DNA from: Lentilactobacillus laojiaonis
GTDB lineage: Bacteria > Bacillota > Bacilli > Lactobacillales > Lactobacillaceae
Direction: 5' to 3'
Length of the DNA stretch: 64,000 nt
Assembly: GCF_020616595.1 (NCBI RefSeq)
Contig: NZ_CP085278.1
Coordinates: 868,001-932,000, forward strand
The notes beneath the pieces are model-generated. The model searched no databases. It had not been told where the DNA came from and saw only the letters and a list, made by a program, of their open reading frames with translations. Both the position numbers and the translations under genes were made by a program. Shown one piece after another: positions 30,349 to 40,026 of the stretch; position 1 is the stretch's first letter; each line of letters begins with the position of its first letter.

Positions 30349-32301
30349 GTGATAATTTTACAAGCACAAAATGTTACCAAACGATTTGGTGGCGAAGATT
30401 TATTTACTAATGTTAATTTAACGGTCCAAGATAAAAGCCGAATTGCATTAGTTGGCCGCAATGGCGCTGGTAAATCCACACTAATTAAAATGATTATGGG
30501 CGATGAATCAATTGATGACGGAACCATTAATCGTAAAAAAGGTCTTACAATCGGATACTTAGCACAAGATACCGGTTTAAATACGAGTTTAAACATTTAT
30601 GATGAAATGCTTTCGGTCTTTTCAGAATTAATTGAAGAGGAAGCAAAAATTCATGAATTAGAAATTCAAATCAGCAAATTAGATCCGATTCAAAATTCGG
30701 AACAATTTGAAAAATTATCCAATACTTACGATCGAATTAGAAACGAATTTGAACAAAACAACGGATATGGTTATAAAGCTGAAATTCGTGGTGTATTGCA
30801 TGGATTTGGATTTTTAGAAAAGGATTATCAAAGATCCATTTCCGAACTTTCCGGAGGTCAAAAAACCCAATTAGCTTTAGCTAAACTGCTCTTAGAAAAG
30901 CCCCAATTGTTAATTCTAGATGAACCTACCAACCATTTAGATGTTACTACTATTGCTTGGTTAGAAGGCTATATCCAAAATTATCAAGGGGCTCTATTAA
31001 TGATCTCGCATGACCGTTACTTTTTAGATAAAATTGTTAATGAAATTTATGATTTATCTAATCATACCCTGACGCATTACAAAGGAAATTATTCTAGCTT
31101 TATCAAGCAAAAAGATCAGCAAATTTCAACTCAATTAAAAGAATACGATAAGCAACAAAAGAAAATTGATAAACTGGAAACCTTTATTGATAAAAATATT
31201 GTTCGAGCTTCTTCTACTAAACAAGCTCAAGCTCGTCGTAAACAACTCCAAAAAATGGATAAGATTGATAAACCTATTAATGATAATAAAGTTGCCCATT
31301 TTTCATTTACCCCCACTAAGCAAAGTGGAAACAATATTTTGAAAATTACTGATGCTAAGATTGGATACCCAAATAAGCTTTTGTCCCAGGATGTAAATTT
31401 AGAAATTAAGAAACACCAAGCAGTTGCCATTGTTGGCCCTAATGGAGTGGGAAAATCAACACTGCTAAAAAGTATTTTAGGTAAAATCCCATTTATCGAT
31501 GGAAAAATTCAATTTGGTACTGGAATTGAAACCGGTTATTATGATCAAGAACAACGTAATTTACATAGTAACAAGACTGTTTTAAATGAATTATGGGATG
31601 ATCATCCTACCACTCCCGAAGGAGATATCCGAGGAATTCTAGGAAGCTTCTTATTTTCTGGTAATGATGTGGAAAAATTTGTCAGTGATCTATCAGGTGG
31701 AGAAAAAGCTCGTTTACTTTTAACGAAACTTTCAATGCGTCACGATAATTTCTTAATTTTAGATGAACCCACTAACCATTTAGATATCGACAGTCGGGAA
31801 GTTTTGGAAAAAGCACTTCAGCAATTTGAAGGTACCATCTTATTTGTTTCTCATGATCGATATTTTATCAATCAAGTTGCCACTTCAGTAGTCGAATTAA
31901 GCTTCGAAAAAACTACCCCTTATCTGGGAAATTATGATTATTATCTAGAGAAAAAAGAAGAATTACTTGCCATTGCTGAAAACCAAAAAAATGATAGTTC
32001 AGACGCAGTCACTATTTCATCTACCCAATCAACTGATAAAACTAACTATCAATTAAATAAAGAAAACCAGAAAAAACTTCGTAAACTAAATCGAAAAATT
32101 GAAGATTTAGAGAACCAATTATCTCAATTAGATGAACAAAAAAATCAAATTGAAGCCGAAATGGCATCTGAAGAAAATTATACTGATGTTTCTAAATTAT
32201 CAGAATTACAAACCCAATTGGACCAGATTACAACTGATATCGTAACTGTTGAACAAGATTGGGAAAATGCCAGCATAGAATTAGAAGAATTTAGTGAATA
32301 A
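30349..32301 (+). CDS. ABC-F family ATPase
   Basis: A 650-residue soluble protein with two ABC modules and no membrane domain: Walker A GRNGAGKST and GPNGVGKST, signatures LSGGQKTQ and LSGGEKAR, and an inter-domain charged linker. A C-terminal coiled coil (about 570-650, rich in Leu, Glu, Gln and Lys) resembles YdiF/Uup. ABC-F proteins act on the ribosome E-site during translation. No feature marks it as an antibiotic-resistance type. The GTG at 30349 follows AAAGGTGG; an in-frame TTG at 30331 is part of that site. Confidence 0.9.
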   Translation: MIILQAQNVTKRFGGEDLFTNVNLTVQDKSRIALVGRNGAGKSTLIKMIMGDESIDDGTINRKKGLTIGYLAQDTGLNTSLNIYDEMLSVFSELIEEEAKIHELEIQISKLDPIQNSEQFEKLSNTYDRIRNEFEQNNGYGYKAEIRGVLHGFGFLEKDYQRSISELSGGQKTQLALAKLLLEKPQLLILDEPTNHLDVTTIAWLEGYIQNYQGALLMISHDRYFLDKIVNEIYDLSNHTLTHYKGNYSSFIKQKDQQISTQLKEYDKQQKKIDKLETFIDKNIVRASSTKQAQARRKQLQKMDKIDKPINDNKVAHFSFTPTKQSGNNILKITDAKIGYPNKLLSQDVNLEIKKHQAVAIVGPNGVGKSTLLKSILGKIPFIDGKIQFGTGIETGYYDQEQRNLHSNKTVLNELWDDHPTTPEGDIRGILGSFLFSGNDVEKFVSDLSGGEKARLLLTKLSMRHDNFLILDEPTNHLDIDSREVLEKALQQFEGTILFVSHDRYFINQVATSVVELSFEKTTPYLGNYDYYLEKKEELLAIAENQKNDSSDAVTISSTQSTDKTNYQLNKENQKKLRKLNRKIEDLENQLSQLDEQKNQIEAEMASEENYTDVSKLSELQTQLDQITTDIVTVEQDWENASIELEEFSE

Positions 32302-32334
32302 AAAAATCGTAGACTCTTGTCTACGATTTTTCTA
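32301..32334. terminator. Bidirectional terminator between the ABC-F gene and tsaD
   Basis: Thirteen-base-pair stem AAAAATCGTAGAC / GTCTACGATTTTT with a TCTT loop. It overlaps the 3' end of tsaD. Confidence 0.87.
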
Positions 32335-33343
32335 TATAATCAAATTCTAATCCTGGTTCGGCATTTAAGCCTTCATCTGATAAAACATGATGTCTAAATA
32401 ACATTTCACCAGCTGATCCAATCATTGCAGCATTATCACCACATAATGGCAACGGAGCTAATCGTAGCTCAGTTGGCATATTTTTTAATTCTTGAGTTAA
32501 TCGTTCTCTTAAACCATGATTGGCAGCTACTCCGCCAGCCACAATAAGTTGTTTAACAGGGAAACTATTAATTGCACGAATGGTTTTATCCGCTAAAACA
32601 TCTACAACCGCTTGTTGAAAACTGGTTGCTAAATCATTTTTATCTAGGCTTTCACCAATTTGATCAGCATGGTGAACGGTGTTAATAAAAGCACTTTTTA
32701 GACCACTAAAACTAAAGTCAAAATTATCTTCTTTATCCATTGCACGAGGAAAATTAAAAGTATCATGACCTAAGTGAGCCATTTCGTCAACTTGTTTACC
32801 TGCCGGATAGTTTATTCCTAGAACTCTTCCGATCTTATCATAAGCTTCACCAGCAGCATCGTCCCTAGTTTCACCAATAATTTCAAATTGATTTTCTGCT
32901 GGCATATAAACTAATTCGGTATGTCCACCAGAAACAACTAGTGCCATAGCTGGAAACTCAATTGTTTTTTCAAGATTAGCAGCATAAATGTGACCTGCAA
33001 TATGGTTAACTGGAACTAACGGTAAATTATGAGCCCATGCTACCGTTTTTGCAGCTGTAACCCCAATTAATAAAGCCCCAACTAATCCCGGTCCATAAGT
33101 AACTGCAACCGCTGATAAATCATCATAGCCTACCTTAGCTTCATTTAAAGCTTCTTCAATACAGCTAGTAATTTGTTGGATGTGATGACGACTTGCTACT
33201 TCAGGAACTACGCCACCAAATCTTTGATGACTTCTAATTTGAGTAGCAACAATATTTGACAAGATGGTATGTCCATCTTCAATTACCGCAATTGAAGTTT
33301 CATCACAACTAGTTTCAAACGATAAAATTAAATTTCTATTCAT
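32321..33343 (-). CDS. tsaD: tRNA threonylcarbamoyladenosine (t6A) transferase subunit TsaD
   Basis: A 340-residue ASKHA-fold metalloenzyme that transfers threonylcarbamoyl onto A37 of ANN-decoding tRNAs, with TsaB and Tsa[15 protein letters not shown] at the N-terminus, the metal-binding stretch [24 protein letters not shown] and [12 protein letters not shown] are all present. Last gene of the tmk-to-tsaD operon, with its partner tsaB two genes upstream. Confidence 0.97.
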   Translation of the reverse strand: MNRNLILSFETSCDETSIAVIEDGHTILSNIVATQIRSHQRFGGVVPEVASRHHIQQITSCIEEALNEAKVGYDDLSAVAVTYGPGLVGALLIGVTAAKTVAWAHNLPLVPVNHIAGHIYAANLEKTIEFPAMALVVSGGHTELVYMPAENQFEIIGETRDDAAGEAYDKIGRVLGINYPAGKQVDEMAHLGHDTFNFPRAMDKEDNFDFSFSGLKSAFINTVHHADQIGESLDKNDLATSFQQAVVDVLADKTIRAINSFPVKQLIVAGGVAANHGLRERLTQELKNMPTELRLAPLPLCGDNAAMIGSAGEMLFRHHVLSDEGLNAEPGLEFDYIEKS

Positions 33344-33359
33344 AATTCTCCTTTAAAAA

Positions 33360-33950
33360 TTAAAGTAGATCACTATTGTCAATTTTGGTTAAATCTAAAA
33401 CCATATTTAAAGCATCTTCATGATCTCCATAATAATAATTCTTTTTAATACCAGCATCTTTAAAACCTAAGTCATGGTAGAGCTTTTGAGCATTTAAGTT
33501 ACTAATTCTAACTTCTAAAGTAACTTGCTTACATTCCATTTGGCGAGCTTTTTTTATAGTCGTTGTAACCAAAAAATATCCCAATCCATGGTTTTGAAAA
33601 TGAGGAGCTACCGCGACATTGGTTATATGACAATCTTTTGCATCATTATTTAAAGAACAGCCAATAAAAGCTGCCAAAATATCATTTCGACGTAAAACAA
33701 AGTAAAGTCGATCTTCCTTACGTTTCAATTCATTTTGAAAAGCTACTTCATCCCAGGGAGTCTGACCACCATAAACAGAGCGTTCAATTCCTAGTATTTC
33801 AGGAATATCAGGAATCATCGCTTTTGCTAGAAAATAAGTGGTTCCATTAATAACTACATCGTGATTTTTGATATCTAAATAACGTTCACGTAATCTAGCA
33901 TCCTTATCATAGAAATTTTTCTTATACCATTTTTTAAATTTTCTCAACAT
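33360..33950 (-). CDS. rimI: Ribosomal protein S18 alanine N-acetyltransferase RimI
   Basis: A GNAT-fold acetyltransferase of 196 residues. The acetyl-CoA loop HFQNHGLGYFLV and the LEVRISNLNAQKLYHDLGF stretch typical of RimI are clear. An N-terminal basic extension (about 1-35) makes it longer than E. coli RimI (148), as is common in lactobacilli. It overlaps the end of tsaB by 17 bases and precedes tsaD, the usual tsaB-rimI-tsaD order. Confidence 0.92.
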   Translation of the reverse strand: MLRKFKKWYKKNFYDKDARLRERYLDIKNHDVVINGTTYFLAKAMIPDIPEILGIERSVYGGQTPWDEVAFQNELKRKEDRLYFVLRRNDILAAFIGCSLNNDAKDCHITNVAVAPHFQNHGLGYFLVTTTIKKARQMECKQVTLEVRISNLNAQKLYHDLGFKDAGIKKNYYYGDHEDALNMVLDLTKIDNSDLL

Positions 33951-34656
33951 AGTTTTCGTCGCCCTCTTTGGGATGTAGTTTTTGCCAATCAGCTTCGGCT
34001 TTAGTCAATCTTAAATATTTTGGAACTACTGAATTAATATCATTTACCGGCTCTAAATTATTACTATAAATACCCATTTTTGCAGCTCTGGGAATATTTG
34101 TTAAACTATTAGCCACAACAACTTGATTATTCAAAGTTTTTTTATAAGTGTCAATAAATGATTCAGTTTGTCCCAAAATAATAATGGGTTGATCAAAGTT
34201 TTTTAGTTTCTTTAACCAATCATCTACATTAGTATGTTGGTCTTCTATAACGTTAATAAGCTTTCCTTGCTGGCGCTGATATAATCCAGTAAACATATTG
34301 TTGTTTCTACCATCAAAAATAGGATTAATAAGATATTTGTCGGAATCAACATTCAATGATAACGATAAAAGGCTAGAAACCATTACCAATTCAATGTTTA
34401 AAGTCATCGATAAGGTTTTAGCTACTGTAACTGCCATTCGAATTCCTGTGTATGATCCAGGACCTTCAGCCACTACAATTCGATCTAAATCGCTGGGCTG
34501 TAAATTGGCTTTTTTCACTAAATCAGCTATCACTCCGTTAATAAATTCAGCATGTTTTTTATGGGTTGTCATCGTCAACTCAGTTAATAATTCATTTCCA
34601 TCTAGTACGGCAATAGACAGAGGCTGATTAGATGTATCGATCGCTAAAGTTTTCAT
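33934..34656 (-). CDS. tsaB: t6A biosynthesis dimerisation protein TsaB
   Basis: A 240-residue ASKHA-like protein that forms the heterodimer with TsaD. The N-terminus LAIDTSNQPLSIAVL and the stretch VAEGPGSYTGIRMAVTVAKT are diagnostic. Intact, and translationally linked to rimI through an overlap. It follows the thioesterase gene by 17 bases. Confidence 0.94.
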   Translation of the reverse strand: MKTLAIDTSNQPLSIAVLDGNELLTELTMTTHKKHAEFINGVIADLVKKANLQPSDLDRIVVAEGPGSYTGIRMAVTVAKTLSMTLNIELVMVSSLLSLSLNVDSDKYLINPIFDGRNNNMFTGLYQRQQGKLINVIEDQHTNVDDWLKKLKNFDQPIIILGQTESFIDTYKKTLNNQVVVANSLTNIPRAAKMGIYSNNLEPVNDINSVVPKYLRLTKAEADWQKLHPKEGDENYVEKI

Positions 34657-34673
34657 TATAATTCCTTTGATTA

Positions 34674-35405
34674 TTAATTATTTTTCCATTCAATTGTAGC
34701 ACTAGCTGACAAGTTTCCGTTAGATAAAATCTCATGATTAGTTACATTATCATTGATTTCAACCTCACTAGTTACTAATTGACCATATTTTACTTCATTT
34801 TCAAATCGAATGGCGATTTTACTTGGTTGGTTTTTTAATAAAAATTCCATACTTAATCCATCGATCATCCAATCCAAATATTTGGAATTATTAACATGGC
34901 CATTAAAATCAATATCACTGTATCTAACTTGATATTTTTTAGAATTAGCTTGTTCAGTTAATATTTTATTAGGTCTAGGTAGCTTGGGCATTTTTTTAAC
35001 TACTTCAGATTCATAGGGAGCAACAATCTCTTCGGGCAAGCGAGTTACTTTACGAGTTTCTTCATTGATTAAAACCCAGATACTATTTACTTTTACTAAT
35101 AAATTATCTTGTGAATCTCTAACCCAGAATTCACGATAGGCAAACATTTTATTTCGATAAGTTCCACTAGTTGTAATCTTTATGGTTTGATCAACTTTAG
35201 GGAGCTTATTAATTTGTATGTCATAGGAAGTAACTACCCAGCCTACGCCTTGCTCTGCAAGTGTATGATGATCAATTCCTAAATTGATATTTTGTTCTTC
35301 CGAATTTAAAATCAACATATTTAGTAACATCGCAATCGTAACATGATTGGTTACGTCACCTTCATAATATAAAACTGTATGTTCACTAGTAAATTTTTTG
35401 GCCAA
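34674..35405 (-). CDS. Acyl-ACP thioesterase
   Basis: A 243-residue double hot-dog protein of the plant/bacterial acyl-ACP thioesterase family, which releases fatty acids from acyl carrier protein. The second-domain active-site stretch VRYSDIDFNGHVNNSKYLDW carries the conserved Asn and His. It starts with TTG at 35405, with a weak AGGA upstream. It lies inside the tmk-to-tsaD operon between rsmI and tsaB; the functional reason is unclear. Confidence 0.88.
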   Translation of the reverse strand: MAKKFTSEHTVLYYEGDVTNHVTIAMLLNMLILNSEEQNINLGIDHHTLAEQGVGWVVTSYDIQINKLPKVDQTIKITTSGTYRNKMFAYREFWVRDSQDNLLVKVNSIWVLINEETRKVTRLPEEIVAPYESEVVKKMPKLPRPNKILTEQANSKKYQVRYSDIDFNGHVNNSKYLDWMIDGLSMEFLLKNQPSKIAIRFENEVKYGQLVTSEVEINDNVTNHEILSNGNLSASATIEWKNN

Positions 35406-35432
35406 ATTAAAAACTTCTTCCTACTATAAATA

Positions 35433-36320
35433 TTAATTTAAATCATGATATTCATTATAAATAACTTGCTTCTTAGTATCATTTAATTTAGCAACTTTTT
35501 TTATTGCTTCATTAACTGATAAATTATTATTTTTAATAAAGAAATCCACTTGTTCATTGATTGGCATTTCTTTTAATTGAGATTCTAAGGTACTATCTGC
35601 TTTTTTAGGATTGGAATTACCTTCCACGATTAACACAAATTCACCACGAATTTCATTTTCTTTGGCCCAATCATTAATTTCTCCTAAAGTGCCACGAATA
35701 AATTCTTCGTGTCTTTTAGTCAGCTCTCGACAAACCGAAATTTTTCGATGTTCACCTAAAACTGTTAACATATTTTCCAAAGTCTTCTTTAGTCGGTGAG
35801 GTGCTTCATAAAAAATAAGGCTTTCGGGCTCATTAATTAATTCTTGAAGGACATTTTTTTGTTCTTTAGGTTTTCTAGGTAAAAATCCATAAAATTGAAA
35901 CGGTTGGGGAGCAATTCCCGAGGCAATCAAAGATGTTAAACCAGCATTAGCTCCAGGTAATGGAACGACTGGAATGTCATGATCGATGCAAGCCTTCACT
36001 AAATCATGACCAGGATCACTAATAGAAGGCATCCCTGCATCACTTACTTGAGCAATACTAATTCCCGTAGATAATTTTTCAATTAGTTCAGGTATTTTAG
36101 CTTGCGAATTATGCTCATGAAAACTAATTTGCTTAGTCTCAATTTCAAAATGATTTAATAATTTTTGGGTATTACGAGTATCTTCAGAAGCAATTAAATT
36201 AACTGATTTTAATATATTAATTGCTCTAAAGGTCATATCTTCTAAGTTACCAATCGGAGTTGGAACTAAGTATAAAGTCCCCTCATTGTGTGGTACGTCA
36301 AAACTATGTTGAATATTCAA
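35433..36320 (-). CDS. rsmI: 16S rRNA (cytidine-1402-2'-O)-methyltransferase
   Basis: A 295-residue SAM-dependent enzyme of the tetrapyrrole-methylase fold. Diagnostic motifs are LYLVPTPIGNLEDMTFRA, ASEDTRNTQKLLNHF, SDAGMPSISDPG and FYEAPHR. It 2'-O-methylates C1402 near the ribosome P-site with RsmH. It starts with TTG at 36320 and follows yabA, as in B. subtilis. Confidence 0.95.
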   Translation of the reverse strand: MNIQHSFDVPHNEGTLYLVPTPIGNLEDMTFRAINILKSVNLIASEDTRNTQKLLNHFEIETKQISFHEHNSQAKIPELIEKLSTGISIAQVSDAGMPSISDPGHDLVKACIDHDIPVVPLPGANAGLTSLIASGIAPQPFQFYGFLPRKPKEQKNVLQELINEPESLIFYEAPHRLKKTLENMLTVLGEHRKISVCRELTKRHEEFIRGTLGEINDWAKENEIRGEFVLIVEGNSNPKKADSTLESQLKEMPINEQVDFFIKNNNLSVNEAIKKVAKLNDTKKQVIYNEYHDLN

Positions 36321-36342
36321 AATAAATTTGCCTCACTAATTA

Positions 36343-36675
36343 TTAACGACGGCCATAAATTACATCAGTACAAAAGATACAGCTTTCATCGTCTTCGCGA
36401 CGTTTACCGTAAAATTGACTACATACATGGAATCCCTCATTATATAATTTTTCTAGATTTTTGCGTGAATTTGATAAATGTTCTTCCGAATCATCAGCTG
36501 CTTTGTTTTCAATTTGATCAATTCGATCTCTTAAATGTTGGTTTTCAATAGCTAATTCACTATTTTCTTCAACTAATTCGTTTAATGATTCATACAAGTG
36601 TGAAAATCTATCACTAATTAAACTTAACTGCGCATCCATACCTTTTAATTCATCATATACTTCACGTTTGTCCAA
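36343..36675 (-). CDS. yabA: Replication initiation control protein YabA
   Basis: A 110-residue protein with an N-terminal coiled coil (about 1-65) that tetramerises and a C-terminal zinc cluster (FHVCSQFYGKR...SCIFCTDV). YabA binds DnaA and DnaN and limits replication initiation in Firmicutes. It starts with TTG at 36675, after AAAGGGTGAAG. It sits between holB and rsmI, the conserved position. Confidence 0.94.
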   Translation of the reverse strand: MDKREVYDELKGMDAQLSLISDRFSHLYESLNELVEENSELAIENQHLRDRIDQIENKAADDSEEHLSNSRKNLEKLYNEGFHVCSQFYGKRREDDESCIFCTDVIYGRR

Positions 36676-36690
36676 TTATCTTCACCCTTT

Positions 36691-37704
36691 TTATGATTGA
36701 ATAATATCAATGACTTGTAATGTAGTTGCTTCCATAATATTTTGAAAATTTACATTAACTTTTTGTTGTTTTTTTATATCTAAGATTATTTCCAAAATAC
36801 TAATAATTTTTTGATATGGCAACTTTTCAGCCATATCTTTAATAATATTTAGTATGCTCAGAAATTTAGTACTCTCTTCGTTAACGTTAAATACCTTAAC
36901 TTCTAATAATTCTTTAAATAGTTCTACAATAACATCAATTACTATATCTTGTTGATTACGATTACTAATTAGTGGCATTAAGTCCGATTGAATTAATGGA
37001 AAGGCCATTGCATCATTTTTTTCCAAATAAGTAAACCAATTACCTATTTGAATTACCACCCGTTCAAACCAATTATTTTCATTCCAAACTAAAATTTGGT
37101 TCATATCATTAGTAATTGAGAGTAATAAATTTACCTGATTTGGTAAAATTTTGGCATTTTTTAATTCAGATTTCAATAAATTCAAATCTAAATTTGGAAA
37201 ATCAATAACCTGAGTTCGAGAAATAATAGTTGGTAAAATTTGATTTTTTTCTTGGCTAATTAAAAAAATAGTAGTATTACCAATTGGCTCTTCAATAAAT
37301 TTTAACAAACTATTCGCAGCACTGTTAGTCATTTTATTAGCATCTTGGATAATAAAGATCTTTTTAGAGCCTTCCAACCCACTTTTTGAAAATTCACGCT
37401 TAATGTAGCGAATTTGTTCTACTTTAATGGTCTGACCTTCTGGCTTTATTTCCACTACATCAGGATGCTCTCCATTTAAAATCCGTTGGCATTCAAAACA
37501 TTCACCACAAGGAAAATTATCCTGAACATTTTGACAGTAAATCCGCATGGCCGAAGTTTTAGCAACATCCAACTCACCAACTCCTACGCCACCAATAAGC
37601 AAATACGCGTGACTTAAATGACCTGAAGCAATTAATTTCATAAATTGATTAGTGATTTTAGGCTGTTTAATTTTAGCAGTTAAGACAAGATTTTTTTCTG
37701 ACAT
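36691..37704 (-). CDS. holB: DNA polymerase III subunit delta'
   Basis: A 337-residue AAA+ clamp-loader subunit. A zinc module (CQNVQDNFPCGECFECQRI) and the sensor-1 region (ANSLLKFIEEP) are clear. The P-loop is degenerate (GGVGVGELD, lacking the GKT lysine), so this subunit probably does not hydrolyse ATP, as known for some delta' proteins. It works with DnaX (encoded at 40027-41721). Between darA and yabA. Confidence 0.93.
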   Translation of the reverse strand: MSEKNLVLTAKIKQPKITNQFMKLIASGHLSHAYLLIGGVGVGELDVAKTSAMRIYCQNVQDNFPCGECFECQRILNGEHPDVVEIKPEGQTIKVEQIRYIKREFSKSGLEGSKKIFIIQDANKMTNSAANSLLKFIEEPIGNTTIFLISQEKNQILPTIISRTQVIDFPNLDLNLLKSELKNAKILPNQVNLLLSITNDMNQILVWNENNWFERVVIQIGNWFTYLEKNDAMAFPLIQSDLMPLISNRNQQDIVIDVIVELFKELLEVKVFNVNEESTKFLSILNIIKDMAEKLPYQKIISILEIILDIKKQQKVNVNFQNIMEATTLQVIDIIQS

Positions 37705-37714
37705 TTATTTTCCT

Positions 37715-38041
37715 CTAAAATTGATGAAAAGCTTCAATAGGTAAAATCATCACGGTTGCCCCACCAACTTGTACCTCATACGGAGCAGAATGATCATTAG
37801 TATCTATTCCTAAAACTGATGTTGGTGATACATATTGTTTCCTAGTAGAACAATTTTCTTTAATGATCTCTAAAACCTTTTCGACTTCAGTTTCTTGAAC
37901 TGCCAACAAATAAGTAACATTGCCAGTTTTTAAAAAACTACCTGACGAAGCTAGTTTAGTGGCCATAATATTATTTTCCACAAATTTAGTTCGTAATTTA
38001 CCAGCATCTTTATTTTGTACAATTGCAATAATTAATTTCAT
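37715..38041 (-). CDS. darA: Cyclic di-AMP receptor DarA/PstA (YaaQ)
   Basis: A 108-residue PII-like protein that binds c-di-AMP as a trimer; its downstream target is unknown in most species. The N-terminus MKLIIAIVQNKDAGKL, the stretch TKLASSGSFLKTGNVTYL and the C-terminal VGGATVMILPIEAF are typical. I use the ATG at 38041; a TTG four codons upstream has poorer spacing. It lies between tmk and holB, as in B. subtilis (yaaQ). Confidence 0.92.
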   Translation of the reverse strand: MKLIIAIVQNKDAGKLRTKFVENNIMATKLASSGSFLKTGNVTYLLAVQETEVEKVLEIIKENCSTRKQYVSPTSVLGIDTNDHSAPYEVQVGGATVMILPIEAFHQF

Positions 38042-38055
38042 TTTTAATCCCAACC

Positions 38056-38685
38056 TTAAATATTATTAAGAATTGCTTGATAAGTCATTTCAACCACATC
38101 AGATAGCGGTTGAGTAGCATCAATTACAATAAATCTTTCCGGATCTTGTTTAACTAAATGTTGGTAAGCTGCATTAACTCGCTTATGAAATTCAATCGTT
38201 TCAACATCTAAACGATCAATATCATCAGTTTGACGATTATTGCTAATACGTTTTAAACCAACTTCAACAGGAATATCAAAATACAAAGTTTTATCGGGCA
38301 TTAATCCATCGGTAGCAAACAAATTCATCTCAGCTACTTCTTGCTCACCAATCTTTCTACCAGCTCCTTGATAGGCAATTGAACTATCAATATATCGATC
38401 ACACAAAACTATTTTATTAGCCTCGAGTGCTGGAATTACAGTTTCTATTAGATGTTGGCGTCTAGCTGCCGCATATAAAAGAGCCTCCGTCTTAGCATCC
38501 ATTAAGGTATTTTTACGATCTAAAATAACTTCTCGAATTTGTTCTGAAATTTGATTGCCACCTGGTTCCCTAGTGACTACAATATCTAAATCTGCATGTT
38601 GTTTTAACAAAAGTAAAACTTCATTCATAACCGATGTTTTTCCTGCTCCATCAGAGCCTTCGAACGTTATAAATTGTCCCTTCAC
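38056..38685 (-). CDS. tmk: Thymidylate kinase
   Basis: A 209-residue enzyme converting dTMP to dTDP. P-loop FEGSDGAGKTS at 8-18, DR(Y/H) motif LCDRYIDSSIAYQGAGR, and the TREPGG stretch are present. It starts with GTG at 38685 after TTAGGA. First gene of the nine-gene operon tmk-darA-holB-yabA-rsmI-thioesterase-tsaB-rimI-tsaD, whose spacers are under 30 bases or overlap. Confidence 0.96.
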   Translation of the reverse strand: MKGQFITFEGSDGAGKTSVMNEVLLLLKQHADLDIVVTREPGGNQISEQIREVILDRKNTLMDAKTEALLYAAARRQHLIETVIPALEANKIVLCDRYIDSSIAYQGAGRKIGEQEVAEMNLFATDGLMPDKTLYFDIPVEVGLKRISNNRQTDDIDRLDVETIEFHKRVNAAYQHLVKQDPERFIVIDATQPLSDVVEMTYQAILNNI

Positions 38686-38752
38686 CCAATCATTCCTAAC
38701 TTTTATATCTATGTCTAATTGTACTTGAACTTGGATTAACTGTCTATTTCCT

Positions 38753-38803
38753 AAAAAAAAGAGTGACTAAATTAAACCAAGAAGGTTTACATTTTCACTC
38801 TTA
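38753..38803 (-). terminator. Terminator after yaaL
   Basis: Two-part hairpin on the reverse strand: outer stem GAGTGA / TCACTC and inner stem GTAAACC / GGTTTA with a TTCTT loop, followed by eight T. It separates the dnaX-recR-yaaL transcript from tmk. Confidence 0.75.
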
Positions 38804-39058
38804 ATAAATCTCAGTTACCGAATCAATCACTGAAGATTGAATTCGATTATTCTTTATATTTCTGCGTCTGGCCTCGTTATAGATGAAAAAATACTTCCGT
38901 TTTGCCAATTGAGTACTTTCTTCAATTTCAATGTCACTATCTGCAATTGCTGCTTGGGTCTTTTGTGCATAATCCCAATCTTCTTTTAAATCATTAATTA
39001 AATCTAATAATTCTTCATCATACTGTTGAGAAATACTTTTTCGTTTAAATAGTGCCAT
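38801..39058 (-). CDS. yaaL: YaaL/DUF2508 family protein
   Basis: An 85-residue acidic/basic, probably helical protein (MALFKRKSISQQYDEELL...YFFIYNEARRRNIKNNRI) of the YaaL family, which stands downstream of recR in Bacilli. Its function is unknown. I use the ATG at 39058, preceded by GGTGAGG; the longer frame would overlap recR. Confidence 0.85.
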   Translation of the reverse strand: MALFKRKSISQQYDEELLDLINDLKEDWDYAQKTQAAIADSDIEIEESTQLAKRKYFFIYNEARRRNIKNNRIQSSVIDSVTEIY

Positions 39059-39080
39059 TGCTATAACCTCACCTTCAAAA

Positions 39081-39680
39081 TTATATTTCAGTTCTTCCTT
39101 CAACTGCTTTAAATAAAGTTAACTCATCAGCATATTCAATGTCAGTACCCACTGACAATCCATGAGCTAATCTTGTAACTCTAATCCCAGCTGGTTTAAT
39201 TAACCTACTTAAATACATTGCGGTTGCTTCCCCTTCAGGCGTAGCGTTAGTGGCTACAATTACTTCCTTAACAGCTTCATTTTTTTGAAGTCGTTTAATT
39301 AGAGAACTTACATTAATATCTTCCGGTCCTTTACCTTCAATTGGTGAAAGTACTCCATTTAAAACATGGTAAAGTCCATGATATTCCTGCATTTTTTCCA
39401 TTACCATTACGTCTTTAGGTTCTTCAACTACTAGTATAGTACTTTGGTCTCTTAATTTGTCAGAACAGATATCGCAAATTTCATTTTGAGTTAGGTTTCC
39501 ACAAATTTTACAATAATGTAAATCATCTTTAGTTGCGATTAATGCACTTGCAAATTCTTTTACATCATTTTCATGCATATCAACTGTATAAAACGCTAAG
39601 CGGGTTGCTGTTTTAACTCCCACTCCCGGAAGTTTCATATAGCTATCAATTAACTTAGCAATTGGTGCGGGATATTGCAT
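39081..39680 (-). CDS. recR: Recombination mediator RecR
   Basis: A 199-residue protein that with RecO and RecF loads RecA on gapped DNA. Helix-hairpin-helix [15 protein letters not shown] (17-31), the C4 zinc finger ([16 protein letters not shown]) and a Toprim domain ([12 protein letters not shown], then [15 protein letters not shown]) are in order. It follows ybaB by 21 bases. Confidence 0.96.
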   Translation of the reverse strand: MQYPAPIAKLIDSYMKLPGVGVKTATRLAFYTVDMHENDVKEFASALIATKDDLHYCKICGNLTQNEICDICSDKLRDQSTILVVEEPKDVMVMEKMQEYHGLYHVLNGVLSPIEGKGPEDINVSSLIKRLQKNEAVKEVIVATNATPEGEATAMYLSRLIKPAGIRVTRLAHGLSVGTDIEYADELTLFKAVEGRTEI

Positions 39681-39701
39681 AACTTACCTTCTTTAATTTA
39701 A

Positions 39702-40010
39702 TTACATTCCTAAGCCTTTAGTATATTTACCCATAGTTTCTTCAGTGGCTTTTGCAACATTAGCTAATCCATCGTTAACTGCAGATAATACTAAATCAGA
39801 TAACATTTCAGGATCGTCAGGATCAATCGCTTCTGGTTTGATTTGAATATCTGTCATAGTACGGTCACCATTAAAAGTAACAGTTACTAAATCGTTTGGA
39901 GCTTTACCAGTAAAGCTTTCTTTATTTAGTTGATTTTGTTCTTCTTCAATTTGTTTTTGCATCTTTTTAACTTGTTTCATCATTTTATTCATGTTCATGC
40001 CGTTCATCAT
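39702..40010 (-). CDS. YbaB/EbfC nucleoid-associated protein
   Basis: A 102-residue protein of the YbaB/EbfC family, dimeric DNA-binding proteins encoded between dnaX and recR in most bacteria. A Met/Lys-rich N-terminal helix ([19 protein letters not shown]) and the core [21 protein letters not shown] are typical. ATG at 40010 with GAGGT upstream. Confidence 0.94.
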   Translation of the reverse strand: MMNGMNMNKMMKQVKKMQKQIEEEQNQLNKESFTGKAPNDLVTVTFNGDRTMTDIQIKPEAIDPDDPEMLSDLVLSAVNDGLANVAKATEETMGKYTKGLGM

Positions 40011-40026
40011 AGTTAATTACCTCATT